A stretch of DNA of 64,000 nucleotides from Desulfocapsa sp. (GCA_022712975.1 JAFLJO010000143.1:1-64000); one strand, 5' to 3'; counted from the first letter of the stretch, positions 36,928 through 47,523 are shown. Translations and numbers: made by a program. Notes: generated by a model from the sequence alone, not told the origin.

Positions 36928-37914
36928 TCAGCAATCGCAGGTATCAGGCTTACAACTCCCGCCACAACCACAATCAGATGAACTGGAATCAGTCGATGCC
37001 ATATTCAGAGCTGGGGCCGCCATAACTGGTGGTAAACGAAGTTCAACAGAATCCACAATTTTGGAAAAAGCCGCAGTTGCGGGACTGTCTGCATCTGAAG
37101 AAAGGTACGGCACACCATCATCACCGGCAATTACAACCTTGGGGTCCATGGGCACGGCACCAAGAAATGGAAGATCAAAATCGCGGGCAAGTTCTTCGCC
37201 GCCACCGGTCTTAAAGATATCAATTGTTGCATTACATTCGGGACAGACAAAACCGGACATATTCTCAACAATACCCACAACCTCCATCTCAACTGTTCGA
37301 CAAAAATTCAGGGATTTGCGAACATCAGCTAGAGCTACTTTTTGAGGAGTGGTCACAACAAGTGCTTTCACATTCGGAATAGTCTGAGCAACGGACAGCG
37401 GCTCATCGCCAGTGCCCGGAGGAGCATCAATCACAAGATAGTCAAGCTCGCCCCAATCCATATCAGCAACAAACTGACGAATGGCCTGAATTTTAAGAGG
37501 TCCGCGCCAGATAATGGCCTCGTCCCGATCTTTCATCATATATTCCAGGGATACAACTTTCAGATTATCATTGTATTTGAGGGGTGCCACAAGATCCTTG
37601 GGATTTGCCGGCGCTTCAAGATTTCCTTTCAGATTGAGCATACGGATAACATCGGGGCCATGGAGATCAACATCCATCAGGCCGACTTGATGGCCTTTGG
37701 CTGCCAGACTAAGAGCCAGGTTGACAGAGATTGTTGATTTTCCAACTCCGCCTTTTCCGCTCATTACCAGAATTTTATTTTTAATTTTCCCAAGAGATCG
37801 GGTAATAGCATTGTCCTGCTGCGCCATTTGAGCCTGTTGAGCTTCCTGAGTATTACTTCCGCAGGAACTGCTGCTGCTACTGCAGGAACTATTTGAATCA
37901 CATGAACTAGACAT
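36928..37914 (-). CDS. Mrp/Nbp35-family iron-sulfur carrier ATPase with Cys-rich termini
   Basis: 328 aa; AGGAGG lies 5 nt before the ATG. The P-loop is the deviant Walker A MSGKGGVGKSTISVNLA, with DVDLHGPDV and DAPPGTGDEPLS as in all Mrp proteins. MSGFVCPEC supplies the CxxC that bridges a 4Fe-4S cluster in the dimer. The N-terminus (Cys at about 5, 11, 18) recalls Nbp35 and the C-terminus ends CGCGGSCKPDTCDC, five Cys in 14 residues. It should bind and transfer Fe-S clusters in the cytoplasm. Two extra Cys clusters at opposite ends are unusual and suggest more than one cluster or metal site. Confidence 0.92.
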   Translation of the reverse strand: MSSSCDSNSSCSSSSSSCGSNTQEAQQAQMAQQDNAITRSLGKIKNKILVMSGKGGVGKSTISVNLALSLAAKGHQVGLMDVDLHGPDVIRMLNLKGNLEAPANPKDLVAPLKYNDNLKVVSLEYMMKDRDEAIIWRGPLKIQAIRQFVADMDWGELDYLVIDAPPGTGDEPLSVAQTIPNVKALVVTTPQKVALADVRKSLNFCRTVEMEVVGIVENMSGFVCPECNATIDIFKTGGGEELARDFDLPFLGAVPMDPKVVIAGDDGVPYLSSDADSPATAAFSKIVDSVELRLPPVMAAPALNMASTDSSSSDCGCGGSCKPDTCDC

Positions 37915-38223
37915 AACATCCTCCTGTTACAATATCTAAAATTTATAAAAATGTGGGAATTCTTTTCGATATGAGTCAGACCACCTGAAGAGTTCTCAAT
38001 AAAGCTATTAACGGTGTCCCTAACCAAGCCATACAGTAATGCTGTTCCCTGGAAAAGCAAATTAATTCCCCCCCCATGTGTCATTGATCTTTATATATTT
38101 ATAGATGTTGGCCACAGCTCCTGTCTGTTTTTATTGCTTTCTTCATGATCTAGCCGTAATATGGAAATTTTTCTTAGGTATATTTTTTATAGTTTAATCC
38201 TTTATCAATAAGGAACTTCGCAT
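37915..38223. other. Divergent intergenic region, no gene recognised
   Basis: About 310 bp between mrp (minus) and ftsY (plus). It contains a C8 run and AT-rich tracts but no credible open frame. AAGGA about 9 nt upstream serves ftsY. Confidence 0.5.
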
Positions 38224-39387
38224 ATGCTAGGCTGGTTTAAAAAGAAATTTTCGAAAAAAGAACAGACTGTTGCGCCAGTTGAAAAGCTGCCACTGGAATC
38301 AGCAGTAGAAGAGGAAATCCCTGAACAACAGACATCTGTCGAAGAAGTAGTCGTTGTAGAAGAATCTGTTGCTGATAAAAAACCTGCCACAACACCTCCC
38401 CCAGAACCATCTCCAGATGAAAAAGAATTGGAGACATCCAGGTTGGGAGCAATGTTCCAACAGCTTTCCACACGTCTGAGCAGAACCAAGGAATCGCTGG
38501 TTTACCGAATGGATACCCTCTTCCTCGGAAAAAAAGAGATCGATGCAGATCTTTTTGACGAACTGGAGGAAATTTTGATTACTGCAGATCTGGGCATCAG
38601 CACCACCATGGAAATACTTGATGATGCCAGAAAACGGGTCAAACGTGATGCGCTTTCCGACCCCAAAGAATTACGAGTCGTGCTGAAAGAAAAGCTGCGC
38701 TCCTTTATTATGCAATCAGACATACCTGCAGAGCTTGTCATGCCTGATTCCGGACCTTTTGTGATCATGGTTGTGGGCGTTAATGGAGTTGGTAAAACCA
38801 CAACAATTGGCAAAATAACCAAGAAATTCAAGCAATCCGGGCAGTCCGTTCTACTCGTTGCCGCAGACACCTTTCGCGCAGCAGCAGTTGCTCAGCTTAA
38901 GATCTGGGGGGAACGTAATAAGGTAGATGTTGTGCATCAACATGAAGGCGCTGATCCATCAGCAGTTGCCTTTGATGCCATAGACCAAGGTGTGGCAGAT
39001 AAATATGACGTAGTAATTGTGGATACAGCCGGAAGGCTTCATACTCAAGTTAATCTTATGGAGGAATTAAAGAAGATTAAACGGGTTATGGGAAAAAAAC
39101 TTGAAGGTGCGCCTCATGAAATCCTGCTGGTGCTCGATGCAACAACCGGGCAAAACGCCATTTCCCAGGCTAAACTTTTTAATGAAGCCGTGGGAATAAC
39201 CGGCCTTGCTTTGACCAAACTTGATGGTACAGCCAAGGGCGGCATTGTTGCAAATATCTGCCGTGAGCTTGCCATCCCTATTCGTTTTATAGGTATTGGT
39301 GAACAAATCGATGATCTACGTGATTTTGATCCCGATGAATTTATCGATGCTCTCTTTGGCGAAGACAATTACACAAATAAACAATAA
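38224..39387 (+). CDS. ftsY: Signal recognition particle receptor FtsY
   Basis: 387 aa. An acidic A-domain (about 15-75, rich in Glu/Val) follows a basic amphipathic N-terminus ([12 protein letters not shown]) that could bind membrane. The NG domain has [44 protein letters not shown] and [11 protein letters not shown], with the C-terminal [17 protein letters not shown] typical of FtsY. It docks the SRP-ribosome complex at the inner membrane. It is followed by the DjlA-like gene 41 bp downstream, separated by a tandem repeat. Confidence 0.97.
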   Translation: MLGWFKKKFSKKEQTVAPVEKLPLESAVEEEIPEQQTSVEEVVVVEESVADKKPATTPPPEPSPDEKELETSRLGAMFQQLSTRLSRTKESLVYRMDTLFLGKKEIDADLFDELEEILITADLGISTTMEILDDARKRVKRDALSDPKELRVVLKEKLRSFIMQSDIPAELVMPDSGPFVIMVVGVNGVGKTTTIGKITKKFKQSGQSVLLVAADTFRAAAVAQLKIWGERNKVDVVHQHEGADPSAVAFDAIDQGVADKYDVVIVDTAGRLHTQVNLMEELKKIKRVMGKKLEGAPHEILLVLDATTGQNAISQAKLFNEAVGITGLALTKLDGTAKGGIVANICRELAIPIRFIGIGEQIDDLRDFDPDEFIDALFGEDNYTNKQ

Positions 39388-39413
39388 ACAACAAACAATA
39401 AACAATAAACATT
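39374..39413. repeat. Tandem AATAAACA array downstream of ftsY
   Basis: About five imperfect copies of an 8-bp AATAAACA unit overlap the last codons and stop of ftsY and fill the gap to the next gene. Confidence 0.6.
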
Positions 39414-39428
39414 TCAAACAGTAATACA

Positions 39429-40262
39429 ATGCGATATCAACAACATAAACAACCTGGATGCGGAGGTTGTATCCTTCTGGTTCTTCTTTTCAGCCTGATC
39501 ACCGGTGGATTTTCCGGCCTTTTCAATGTTCTTGGATTTTTTCTTTATGCTGGTATCATTGCCATCCTGCTTTTTATGGTAACCTTCTGGGGTTTCAGCT
39601 ACTGGATCCAAAAGAAAGTCTCTGCCTATGAAGCATCTCAGACAGAGAGCCATAAGCGATTTGTGTGGCTGTTGGTTCAGATCCTGATTAATATTGCCAA
39701 AATTGATGGCGATGTAAATAAAGAAAAAATCACCACCATCCAGAACTTTTTCCAGCACAACCTGCGTTACGATCAAACCAGGATGTATTGGGTGAAAGAC
39801 TTGATAAAAGAAGCGGTTTCCTCCACGCAATCCATGGAAACACTTCTCCGGGAATTCCGTGATACCTTTGCCTACGAACCACGACTCATTCTTTTAGAAC
39901 TGATTTATCAGGTTTTATATACTAACCCCCAGGTACCAGAGGCAGAATTAAAATTAGCTCGTGATATTGCCAACTTCCTGGAAATCACAGATTATGATAA
40001 ACGTACCATTGAAGCAAAATATAAATATGGCTACGGTGGACAACAACAAACACACAGCAGACCGGAAACAATGGATCAGTATTATGCAGTACTTGGCCTT
40101 GAACCGGGTGCTGATGCTGCTACCATAAAAAAAGCCCATCGTTCCCTCAGCATGAAATACCACCCTGATAAGGTACAGCATCTGGGTGAAGAATTCCGTG
40201 GTGTTGCTGAAGAAAAAATGAAAGAAATCAACGCAGCATATGATATTTTAAAGAAAAAATGA
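39429..40262 (+). CDS. DjlA-like membrane co-chaperone (TerB-like and J domains)
   Basis: 277 aa. A Cys/Gly-rich start (PGCGGCILLVLLFSLITG) and one or two membrane helices (about 15-60) precede a helical TerB/DjlA-like domain (about 70-185, with NIAKIDGDVNKEKI). A C-terminal J domain follows (about 218-277) with the catalytic HPD in MKYHPDKVQHLG. J domains stimulate DnaK ATPase, so this protein probably recruits DnaK to the inner membrane. The layout matches DjlA, but the two N-terminal hydrophobic segments and the CGGC are distinctive. It lies between ftsY and an aminotransferase gene. Confidence 0.85.
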   Translation: MRYQQHKQPGCGGCILLVLLFSLITGGFSGLFNVLGFFLYAGIIAILLFMVTFWGFSYWIQKKVSAYEASQTESHKRFVWLLVQILINIAKIDGDVNKEKITTIQNFFQHNLRYDQTRMYWVKDLIKEAVSSTQSMETLLREFRDTFAYEPRLILLELIYQVLYTNPQVPEAELKLARDIANFLEITDYDKRTIEAKYKYGYGGQQQTHSRPETMDQYYAVLGLEPGADAATIKKAHRSLSMKYHPDKVQHLGEEFRGVAEEKMKEINAAYDILKKK

Positions 40263-40292
40263 TTCTCACAAAACCGTACAGGCGTTAACCTA

Positions 40293-41480
40293 ATGACAAT
40301 ATCAACAAAAATGCGCCGTTTCGCTGAAAAGTCTTCCTGGATTCGTAAGATGTTCGAAGAGGGAGCTAAAATGAAAGCCCAATACGGTGCTGAAAATGTT
40401 TTTGATTTCAGCCTCGGAAATCCCGATGTGCCGCCGCCACCGGAGTTCAACAAAGCCATTCGGAAAATCGTTAAAGACGAAACGCCTGGGATACATGCCT
40501 ATATGCCAAACGGCGGCTACCCTTGGGTACGTGAAGCTTTGTCCGGTAAGATGTCCAAGGAACAAGGTGTTGATATCTTCCATGGTGACATGCTTATGAC
40601 CTGCGGCGCTGCAGGGGCTCTTAACGTTGTCATGAAAGCACTGCTTAATCCCGGAGAAGAGGTGATCATTCTTGCTCCCTAGTTTGTGGAATACATCTTC
40701 TACGTGGATAACCACGGTGGAGTCAGTAAGGTGGTGCAGACGGATGCAGAGTTCAACCTTGATATGGTTGCCATCGAAACCGCCATTACTGACAAGACAA
40801 AAGCAATAATTATCAACTCACCCAACAACCCCACCGGTCAAATTTACTCCCAGGAATCACTCAACGAACTGGGCGCACTGCTGGACAAAAAGGGTGCAGA
40901 ACTGCAAACCACCATTTATCTGCTGGCCGATGAACCGTACCGAAAAATAATCTTTGATAACAATGTTGTGGGGAGTGTTTTACAGTCTACTACGAATTCT
41001 ATTGTTCTCTCCTCCTACTCCAAAGATCTTTCCCTGCCGGGTGAACGAATCGGATACCTGGCCGTTCATCCTGACATCACAGACAAGGGAGCACTGCTCG
41101 ATGCAATGACTCTTGCCAACCGGATTTTAGGATTTGTAAATGCTCCGGCACTGATGCAGCGCGTTGTTGCAGAGCTTCAGGACGCAAGCGTTGACAACTC
41201 TATCTATGAAAAAAGGTGTGAAACTTTCTGTAAAATTTTGGCGGATGCCGGTTTTGACTTCATTCCGCCAAAAGGAGCTTTTTATATCTTTCCAAAATCC
41301 CCGATTGAAGATGACGTAAAATTTTGTGCAATTCTTCAAGAGGAAAAGATCCTGGCAGTTCCGGGACGTGGATTTGGAGCTCCCGGCTATATTCGCTTGG
41401 CATTCTGCGTCGATGACTCGGTTATTGCCGGTTCTGCCGATGCCTTTAAACGTGCCATGAGCAAAACAAAAACATTGTAA
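40293..41480 (+). pseudogene. Class I/II aminotransferase interrupted by TAG at codon 130
   Basis: The single frame would encode 395 aa, but TAG at 40680-40682 replaces the residue between IILAP and FVEYIFYVDN, where homologs have Tyr (APYFVEY pattern). Everything else is intact: the GNPDVPPP start, MTCGAAGALNV, NSPNNPTGQIY, LADEPYRK, the PLP lysine in SSYSKDLSLPGERIGYL and the substrate Arg in GYIRLAFCVDD. TAC or TAT to TAG is one substitution. TAG is also used as a normal stop in this window (for example at 18945 and 4119), so reassignment is unlikely. The gene could be a recent pseudogene, or be expressed by suppression, or reflect a read error. Confidence 0.85.
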
Positions 41481-41526
41481 GAAAGTAAGGAACGTACACT
41501 GGATAACTTGAACAGCGAATGATACT

Positions 41527-43329
41527 ATGAAGCCTGTACCCTTCATCTTAAATAGATTCAACCAACCATTATATTCAATATCCCTGACCGTCTGGATTTC
41601 ACTTATCCTGATTCTTTCCCTGTTAAGTTTTCCAGCTATGGCAGCTGTTCCCCTTACAGTTCAACTAAACGGACTGGAAGATCCATATCGGGAAAATGTT
41701 CTTCTTTTTCTTAAAATAAACAAGATGAAAGATGACAAAGATCTCACTGAACGCTGGATCAGGCGACTGCACAAAAATGCCCCAGATGAAATCCGCGAAG
41801 CCCTACAGCCCTTCGGTTATTACATTCCGAAAATCCAGACTAACCTTAATGAAACAGAGGGAAAATGGCTGGCCACATACACCGTAGACCTGGGAACACC
41901 TGCAACTATCAACGCTAGAGACATTCAATGGTCAGGAGAAGGAAGTGATCAACCTGTTTTTCAACAGAGTATCGAAGACTACCATAAGAATGCAGGCAAC
42001 ATTCTAATCCATGCCGATCATGAAACAGCAAAAAACACCTTTATGAATATGGCTCTTTCCAGTGGATACCCAAGGGCAAAATTCATAAAAAGTGAATGGC
42101 TGATTGATCTTGAGAAAAACAGTGCAAACCTGACACTCCATATGGATACCGGCGCCCTATACTACTTTGGAGATATCACTTTTAAACAGGATTTCCTTGA
42201 TCCGGATCTGCTTGAAAAATATATCACCATAGAAAAAGGCACGCCCTATTCCCATGATGCATTACTCGAATTTCAGCAGAATCTGATAGCAAGTAATTAT
42301 GCAAAAGAAGTCACCATCACTCCCCTGTTCAACAAAGCTGTGGATCAGCACCTGCCTTTAAATGTTATTATGAAGGCGATCTCCCCGCATAAATTTTTAT
42401 TTGGTATTGGATATGATTCTGATACCGGGATACGTGGTTCAGCACGATGGGACAATCGCCTACTCAATCGCCATGGTCACCATTCTGAAGTGCTTCTGAA
42501 ACTCTCCCAAAAGGAAGGTGTTTTACGAGCTCAATACAACATTCCCGTTGTGAGACCTCTCACTGACAGATGGGTCTCAACTGCCGCCTATGAGTATGAC
42601 GAAACTCCCGGAACTAAAAGTACCACCTTTGACATGGAAACAGCTTTTGTCCGAAGAAACCTCAGTGACACTCTTTTTTATAAGGGTTTCCTCATAGCCT
42701 CAAATGAACAATTCACCATCGAGCATGAGCCGGATGAAAACACCACCCTTTTCAGTGCTGGCGGAACGTATCGTTTTTCAGACATAGCAGATTCGATGTT
42801 CCCTCAACATGGTCATCTTCTATTTGCAGATCTTCGTGGAGCAGCAGAAGCACTGCTGTCAGACACATCATACACCCGCCTGCATCTTAAGGGGCGCTAC
42901 ATGTTTGGTGTGGGAGAAAATGGGCGTATTGATTCGCGTCTGGAAATAGGCACCACCTGGGTTGATAATTTTGCCATTTATCCGACCTCACTCAGATTCT
43001 TTACCGGTGGTGATAATTCAGTTCGCGGCTATGCGTATGAATCTCTGGGACCTGTGAGTGAGCATGGTGTTGGAACTGGTGGTAAGCATGTATTGTCTGG
43101 AAGTTTTCAATATGACCAGCGGGTTGCAGAAAAATGGGTACTTGCAGCTTTTGTTGATGCGGGAAATGCATACAATGATGAGCTGGACGAACTTTATATT
43201 GGCAGCGGTGTTGGGTTTCGCTGGCTGGCACCTTTTGGCTCACTTCGTATTGATATAGCCTACCCTATAAGTGAGAATCCGGAGATTGATGACTTTAGAA
43301 TTCATATTGGTTTTGGAGCAACGCTATGA
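41527..43329 (+). CDS. tamA: TamA, Omp85-family outer-membrane assembly protein
   Basis: 600 aa with a signal peptide (ILILSLLSFPAMAAVP). POTRA-like domains follow (about 35-270; LNGLEDPYRENVLLFLKI, GTPYSHDALLEFQQNLI). The 16-strand Omp85 barrel then runs to the C-terminus, with VRRNLSDTLFYKG, FFTGGDNSVRGYAYESLGP (the conserved RGY loop motif) and the final FRIHIGFGATL. With TamB it inserts autotransporters and other proteins into the outer membrane and contributes to lipid trafficking. It overlaps tamB by 4 bp. Confidence 0.92.
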   Translation: MKPVPFILNRFNQPLYSISLTVWISLILILSLLSFPAMAAVPLTVQLNGLEDPYRENVLLFLKINKMKDDKDLTERWIRRLHKNAPDEIREALQPFGYYIPKIQTNLNETEGKWLATYTVDLGTPATINARDIQWSGEGSDQPVFQQSIEDYHKNAGNILIHADHETAKNTFMNMALSSGYPRAKFIKSEWLIDLEKNSANLTLHMDTGALYYFGDITFKQDFLDPDLLEKYITIEKGTPYSHDALLEFQQNLIASNYAKEVTITPLFNKAVDQHLPLNVIMKAISPHKFLFGIGYDSDTGIRGSARWDNRLLNRHGHHSEVLLKLSQKEGVLRAQYNIPVVRPLTDRWVSTAAYEYDETPGTKSTTFDMETAFVRRNLSDTLFYKGFLIASNEQFTIEHEPDENTTLFSAGGTYRFSDIADSMFPQHGHLLFADLRGAAEALLSDTSYTRLHLKGRYMFGVGENGRIDSRLEIGTTWVDNFAIYPTSLRFFTGGDNSVRGYAYESLGPVSEHGVGTGGKHVLSGSFQYDQRVAEKWVLAAFVDAGNAYNDELDELYIGSGVGFRWLAPFGSLRIDIAYPISENPEIDDFRIHIGFGATL

Positions 43330-46300
43330 AGAAAATTATTATTTACATAGCAATGGTCTTCTTGAGCCTTCTTTTACTGATAATCTCTGGTTCCTTCTAT
43401 CTACTTGGCACAGAGAGTGGTGCACAATTCATTATCGCCCAGACCGAAAAGCTACTCGATGACAACCTGCATATTGGATCAACAAAAGGTAAGGTACTTG
43501 ACCGCCTTGAACTTAGAGATATTCTCTTTAAAAACTCTGCTGGGATAACAAAAGTCGGTCACCTGGTGTTGGACTGGAAAACAACAGATCTGTTAAATCG
43601 ACACCTCCATATTGTTGAGTTTACAGCAGATAATCTTTCACACACTGTCCTTCCACAGGAAAAAGCGCAGGCTCCCCCAAAAGAAGGGCCACTAACACTG
43701 CCGGAACTGAACCTTCCCATTAAAATCACTCTTGAAAAACTTACTCTTAACAATTTTCTTTTTTACTCTGCCCCTGATGCCGATGCAATTGCAGTTCACA
43801 AAGCAGAGCTTAGTCTGTCATGGGAGACAGATGGCATAAACATTCAAAATCTTGCTGTTCGCTTGGATGAAGCCGACCTTCAAGCCGAGGGGAAAATCAA
43901 TCCAACCGGCAACTACCCACTTCAGCTTACAACAGCAATCAAAACCCTGACTCCTGATCTCCCATCTCTTGTAATTGATGGAATATATTCGGGTGATCTG
44001 CAAAAGATGGCAATGCAGCAAAAAATCAGTGGTGACATCACAGCTCAACTGGATATGACAATCCAAAAGATCCTGAATGATCTCAACTGGAAGGGAGATA
44101 TAGAAATCACTGAGCTGCGCCCTGCCATTTTTGCCCCTGACACTCCTGGTGTTATAAGCGGATCTCTTGCAAGTAGTGGCAATCTACAACAGGTGGAAGT
44201 TACATCAAGCCTTCATATTCGTGATAAGAATTCTGCAGAATTTAACTGGGATGTAGATCTCGATATAAAAGCAAACCTTGAAAGCCTGCTGTTTGACATC
44301 CGAAAACTCACTTTAAAACATGCAGAAACAACCGCTCATGTTGAACTCACAGGAACCGCCAGCATTGAACAGAATCTTGACCTTCTGCTGAACTGGCAAG
44401 ATCTACAGTGGCCAGTTAAAGGTGATGCCGACTATGAATCGGCTAAAGGGGAAGCCAGACTCAAAGGAACTCCTGATAACTTCCATTTACTGTTAACTGC
44501 TGCAATAAGAGGAAGTCAAATTCCTGAAGGAAATATCCGACTAAACACCGATGCTAATACAAAAAGTGTTGAGAATCTTCTGCTCACCTTCGATCTTCTT
44601 GATGGAAATTTTGATCTACAGGGTGACGTACAATGGTCACCTGTGGTCAAATGGGATTTAAGCACCGAGGCTAAACATATCAATCCCGGAAAACACTATC
44701 CTGACTGGCCGGGAAAGCTTAACTGGCTGATCCATACCGAGGGCAGTATTGCAGACGATGGCGTTACCAGCAACACTACAATAGCAAGCCTCACAGGGAA
44801 TTTACGAGAGCTTCCCATTAGTGGAACCGGCAAACTTGTAATGCAGCCTAATGAATTCCACATCAATAATTTTCAATTAAAATCCGGCAGTGCAGTTATC
44901 ACTGCCCAGGGAAATCTTGGTGAAAAATCCGATCTTCAGTGGAAGGTAGATGTTACTGATGTTTCCGACCTGCTCCCCGGCGCTGAAGGTCAACTAAACG
45001 CTACGGGTTCTGTACAAGAAAAAATGTCAATGCCGCTCGTTACTCTTAATCTTTCAGGATCTTCCATAAGCTATTCCGATCTCAATCTGGAGCAGATCGA
45101 CGCTGACGTAAAACTTGATCTTAGCTGGAACAAGCCGTTCTCCCTGGATCTTAAAGCAGCAAATCTAAAATCCGGCGAAAACCTGATCAAAACTTTTTCC
45201 GCAACAGGAGATGGCACCAGAGAGAAGCATACCATCCATCTCAAGGCAAGCCATGATATGGCAGATATCATCCTCAACCTGAACGGTGGTTATATGGAGG
45301 AGAAATGGCAGGGTTTTCTTGATACTTTTGACATTATTTCCACTGATTTAGGGACATGGCAATTGAGGGATCAAAAACCGTCAAAACTCAACGCCACGAC
45401 TGCTTCCGCAACCTTGGAGACGCTCTGTCTCAGCAGGGAAAATTCGCATCTCTGCCTTAATGGTTCATGGGACAAAGAAAGCAATACCAGCAAGGGGGAT
45501 GTCCAGATAGATGAAATACCTCTAACGTGGTTTGCCCCCTGGTTTCCGGAAACACTGGAAGGATTGACAGGGCTCTTCTCCGCAAAAGCAACCGCAACAA
45601 TGCAGGAAACACTGAAAGCAGATGTTGTTGCTGAGATAACACCTGGCAACATCACGTATCTTACAGATAAAAAGACCGGCACACTGCCCCACGAGGGCAT
45701 GAAACTCAACCTGAAAATAGTTAAAGAAACACTTGATGCGGACTTTCTTCTCAGTGTCGATTCAAATATCTTCAGTGGCAAAATACAATCACCCGATCTT
45801 CTGCAAAAAGATATAGGAGGCAAGGCAAAACTTAATGGTGAACTCTTTGTGGATGCCAAAAACTTTGATCTGGTTGAAGCACTCATCCCTGATGTGACGG
45901 ATCTGGATGGTATTATTGATCTGGATTTCAAAATTCTTGGAACAATTGCAGAACCTGACATTAACGGAAAAGGGAGAATCGATATTGCGAATATGCTTAT
46001 ACCAATGGCAGGACTTAACCTCACCGGCACCACAGTCGACATCCTGGCAGACAATAAGAAAATAGCAATAAAAGGGAAATTCATCTCTCCTGAAGGTGAG
46101 ATGGTGCTGGATGGTAATGTAAGTCTTGACAGTGCAGAAAAAATGCCTGCACACTTCAGCCTTAAAGCTGACAATTTCAGATTAATTAACCTTCCGGAAA
46201 TAAAGGTATTTCTCTCATCAGACATACTCTTTGAAAAGAAGGCCGACCGTATGAGTCTCACTGGAGAGGCAACTATTCCCAAAGCAAACATACTGCTCCG

Positions 46301-46994
46301 GAAACTGCCACCAGGAAGCAAGTCGGCATCACCTGATATGATAATTGTTCAGGAGAAAAAGGAAGACGAGCCCAAATCTCCCTTCCACATGCTGCTTAAA
46401 ATAACATTGGGAAACAAGGTCCATTTTGCAGGTTTTGGACTAAATGCCTTTGTTGATGGTCAATTGACCATACTCTCGGAGCCGGGGGAACAGATGATGG
46501 GCAGTGGTGCTTTTCATATCAAACAGGGAAGTTTTCGAGCCTATGGTCAGGATCTTGATATAGAAACAGGGGTGATTTCCTTCCCAGGCGGCCCCTTAAG
46601 CCAGCCGGGAATAAACCTTCGGGCAACACGAACCGTCGGTGATGTTGTGGCAGGCATCTACGCCATTGGACCTGCCAGCAATCCCAGATTAACGACATTT
46701 TCAAATCCGCCCATGTCCGAAAGCCATGTGATTTCCTATCTGCTCACCGGGTCATCACCAGCTAATGCCGGAAAAAGCGCCAAGCTCTCCATTGGACGCC
46801 AGATCAACAGCAAACTCTCGGTATCAGTGGGCACCGATGTAAAAACAGGCGACAGTGAATTTATCACTCGTTACCGGCTAAGCCGTAAGATACATGTGCA
46901 AACCACAACTGGATCAAACACTAATGCTGCCGATATCTTTTACACCATTGAACTGGAAGATGATGATGTTAAAGTGCCCAGATTTATGCCTTAG
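43326..46994 (+). CDS. tamB: TamB, inner-membrane-anchored translocation and assembly protein
   Basis: 1222 aa. One N-terminal signal anchor (IIIYIAMVFLSLLLLIISG) precedes a very long, repetitive beta-helical periplasmic region, about 30-1000. The conserved DUF490/TamB domain occupies the last 250 residues (VHFAGFGLNAFVDGQL, GAFHIKQGSFRAYGQDLDIE, GINLRATRTVGDV, SESHVISYLLTGSSP and KLSIGRQINSKLSVSVGTD). It bridges the inner membrane and TamA and is AsmA-like, consistent with a lipid-conducting groove. The start codon overlaps the tamA stop (ATGA), indicating coupled translation. Confidence 0.95.
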   Translation: MKKIIIYIAMVFLSLLLLIISGSFYLLGTESGAQFIIAQTEKLLDDNLHIGSTKGKVLDRLELRDILFKNSAGITKVGHLVLDWKTTDLLNRHLHIVEFTADNLSHTVLPQEKAQAPPKEGPLTLPELNLPIKITLEKLTLNNFLFYSAPDADAIAVHKAELSLSWETDGINIQNLAVRLDEADLQAEGKINPTGNYPLQLTTAIKTLTPDLPSLVIDGIYSGDLQKMAMQQKISGDITAQLDMTIQKILNDLNWKGDIEITELRPAIFAPDTPGVISGSLASSGNLQQVEVTSSLHIRDKNSAEFNWDVDLDIKANLESLLFDIRKLTLKHAETTAHVELTGTASIEQNLDLLLNWQDLQWPVKGDADYESAKGEARLKGTPDNFHLLLTAAIRGSQIPEGNIRLNTDANTKSVENLLLTFDLLDGNFDLQGDVQWSPVVKWDLSTEAKHINPGKHYPDWPGKLNWLIHTEGSIADDGVTSNTTIASLTGNLRELPISGTGKLVMQPNEFHINNFQLKSGSAVITAQGNLGEKSDLQWKVDVTDVSDLLPGAEGQLNATGSVQEKMSMPLVTLNLSGSSISYSDLNLEQIDADVKLDLSWNKPFSLDLKAANLKSGENLIKTFSATGDGTREKHTIHLKASHDMADIILNLNGGYMEEKWQGFLDTFDIISTDLGTWQLRDQKPSKLNATTASATLETLCLSRENSHLCLNGSWDKESNTSKGDVQIDEIPLTWFAPWFPETLEGLTGLFSAKATATMQETLKADVVAEITPGNITYLTDKKTGTLPHEGMKLNLKIVKETLDADFLLSVDSNIFSGKIQSPDLLQKDIGGKAKLNGELFVDAKNFDLVEALIPDVTDLDGIIDLDFKILGTIAEPDINGKGRIDIANMLIPMAGLNLTGTTVDILADNKKIAIKGKFISPEGEMVLDGNVSLDSAEKMPAHFSLKADNFRLINLPEIKVFLSSDILFEKKADRMSLTGEATIPKANILLRKLPPGSKSASPDMIIVQEKKEDEPKSPFHMLLKITLGNKVHFAGFGLNAFVDGQLTILSEPGEQMMGSGAFHIKQGSFRAYGQDLDIETGVISFPGGPLSQPGINLRATRTVGDVVAGIYAIGPASNPRLTTFSNPPMSESHVISYLLTGSSPANAGKSAKLSIGRQINSKLSVSVGTDVKTGDSEFITRYRLSRKIHVQTTTGSNTNAADIFYTIELEDDDVKVPRFMP

Positions 46995-47199
46995 AAATTA
47001 TGGTTCATCATCCCGCGGTTGCTTCAGAAAATCACGGTAACATGAAACTCTGGTGTGGAATTTTAATTCGAAGTTTTTCTGGGGCGGGACGAATGATAAA
47101 ACGCTCTTGGTTCGGTTGAAGCTTATTGATAAGAAATGAGGATAGAACAGAAATTTACAAACTCAGATAATTGCATATTAAGAGAGGCAAAAAATGAAC

Positions 47200-47523
47200 C
47201 TATTCACCATACATTTCGGTGATTATTCTGCGCAATTGAGATGCTTGGGAGGCTGACAACTGGTCAATTTTTTTCTTCAACCGCTTTTTGCTAATTGTAC
47301 GTATTTGGTCAACTGCAATTTCTGATTGTTTGCCAGCACAACTAATTTGTAATCTTGTCCTCCATTTGACATGTATCTTGGAAGTTAACGGGCAAACAAC
47401 GACAGTTTCTAAATATTTATTCATGGCATTTTCGCTAATAATAACGACTGGACGGGTTTTGCAAATTTCGCTGCCAATAGTGGGGTTGAGGTCAGCAAAA
47501 TAAATTTCGTAACGTTTAGACAT
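47200..47523 (-). CDS. MazF/PemK-family endoribonuclease toxin
   Basis: 107 aa. The MazF/PemK fold is recognisable from YEIYFADLNPTIGSEICKTRPVVIISENAMN, TVVVCPLTSK, the conserved Ser/Arg in RTRLQISCAG and the final helical ALDQIRTISKKRL-like segment. It cleaves mRNA when free of its antitoxin. It starts at the last base of the antitoxin stop codon, so translation is coupled. There is a 205-bp unannotated gap after it before the convergent tamB end. Confidence 0.9.
   Translation of the reverse strand: MSKRYEIYFADLNPTIGSEICKTRPVVIISENAMNKYLETVVVCPLTSKIHVKWRTRLQISCAGKQSEIAVDQIRTISKKRLKKKIDQLSASQASQLRRIITEMYGE

Noticed and set aside
40293-41480. Pyrrolysine insertion at the aminotransferase amber codon
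   Set aside because: TAG is used as an ordinary stop in other genes of the window (18945-18947, 4119-4121), and the residue replaced is Tyr in the family pattern, not a known Pyl site. Without a pyl gene set in view, a nonsense mutation or read error is simpler.
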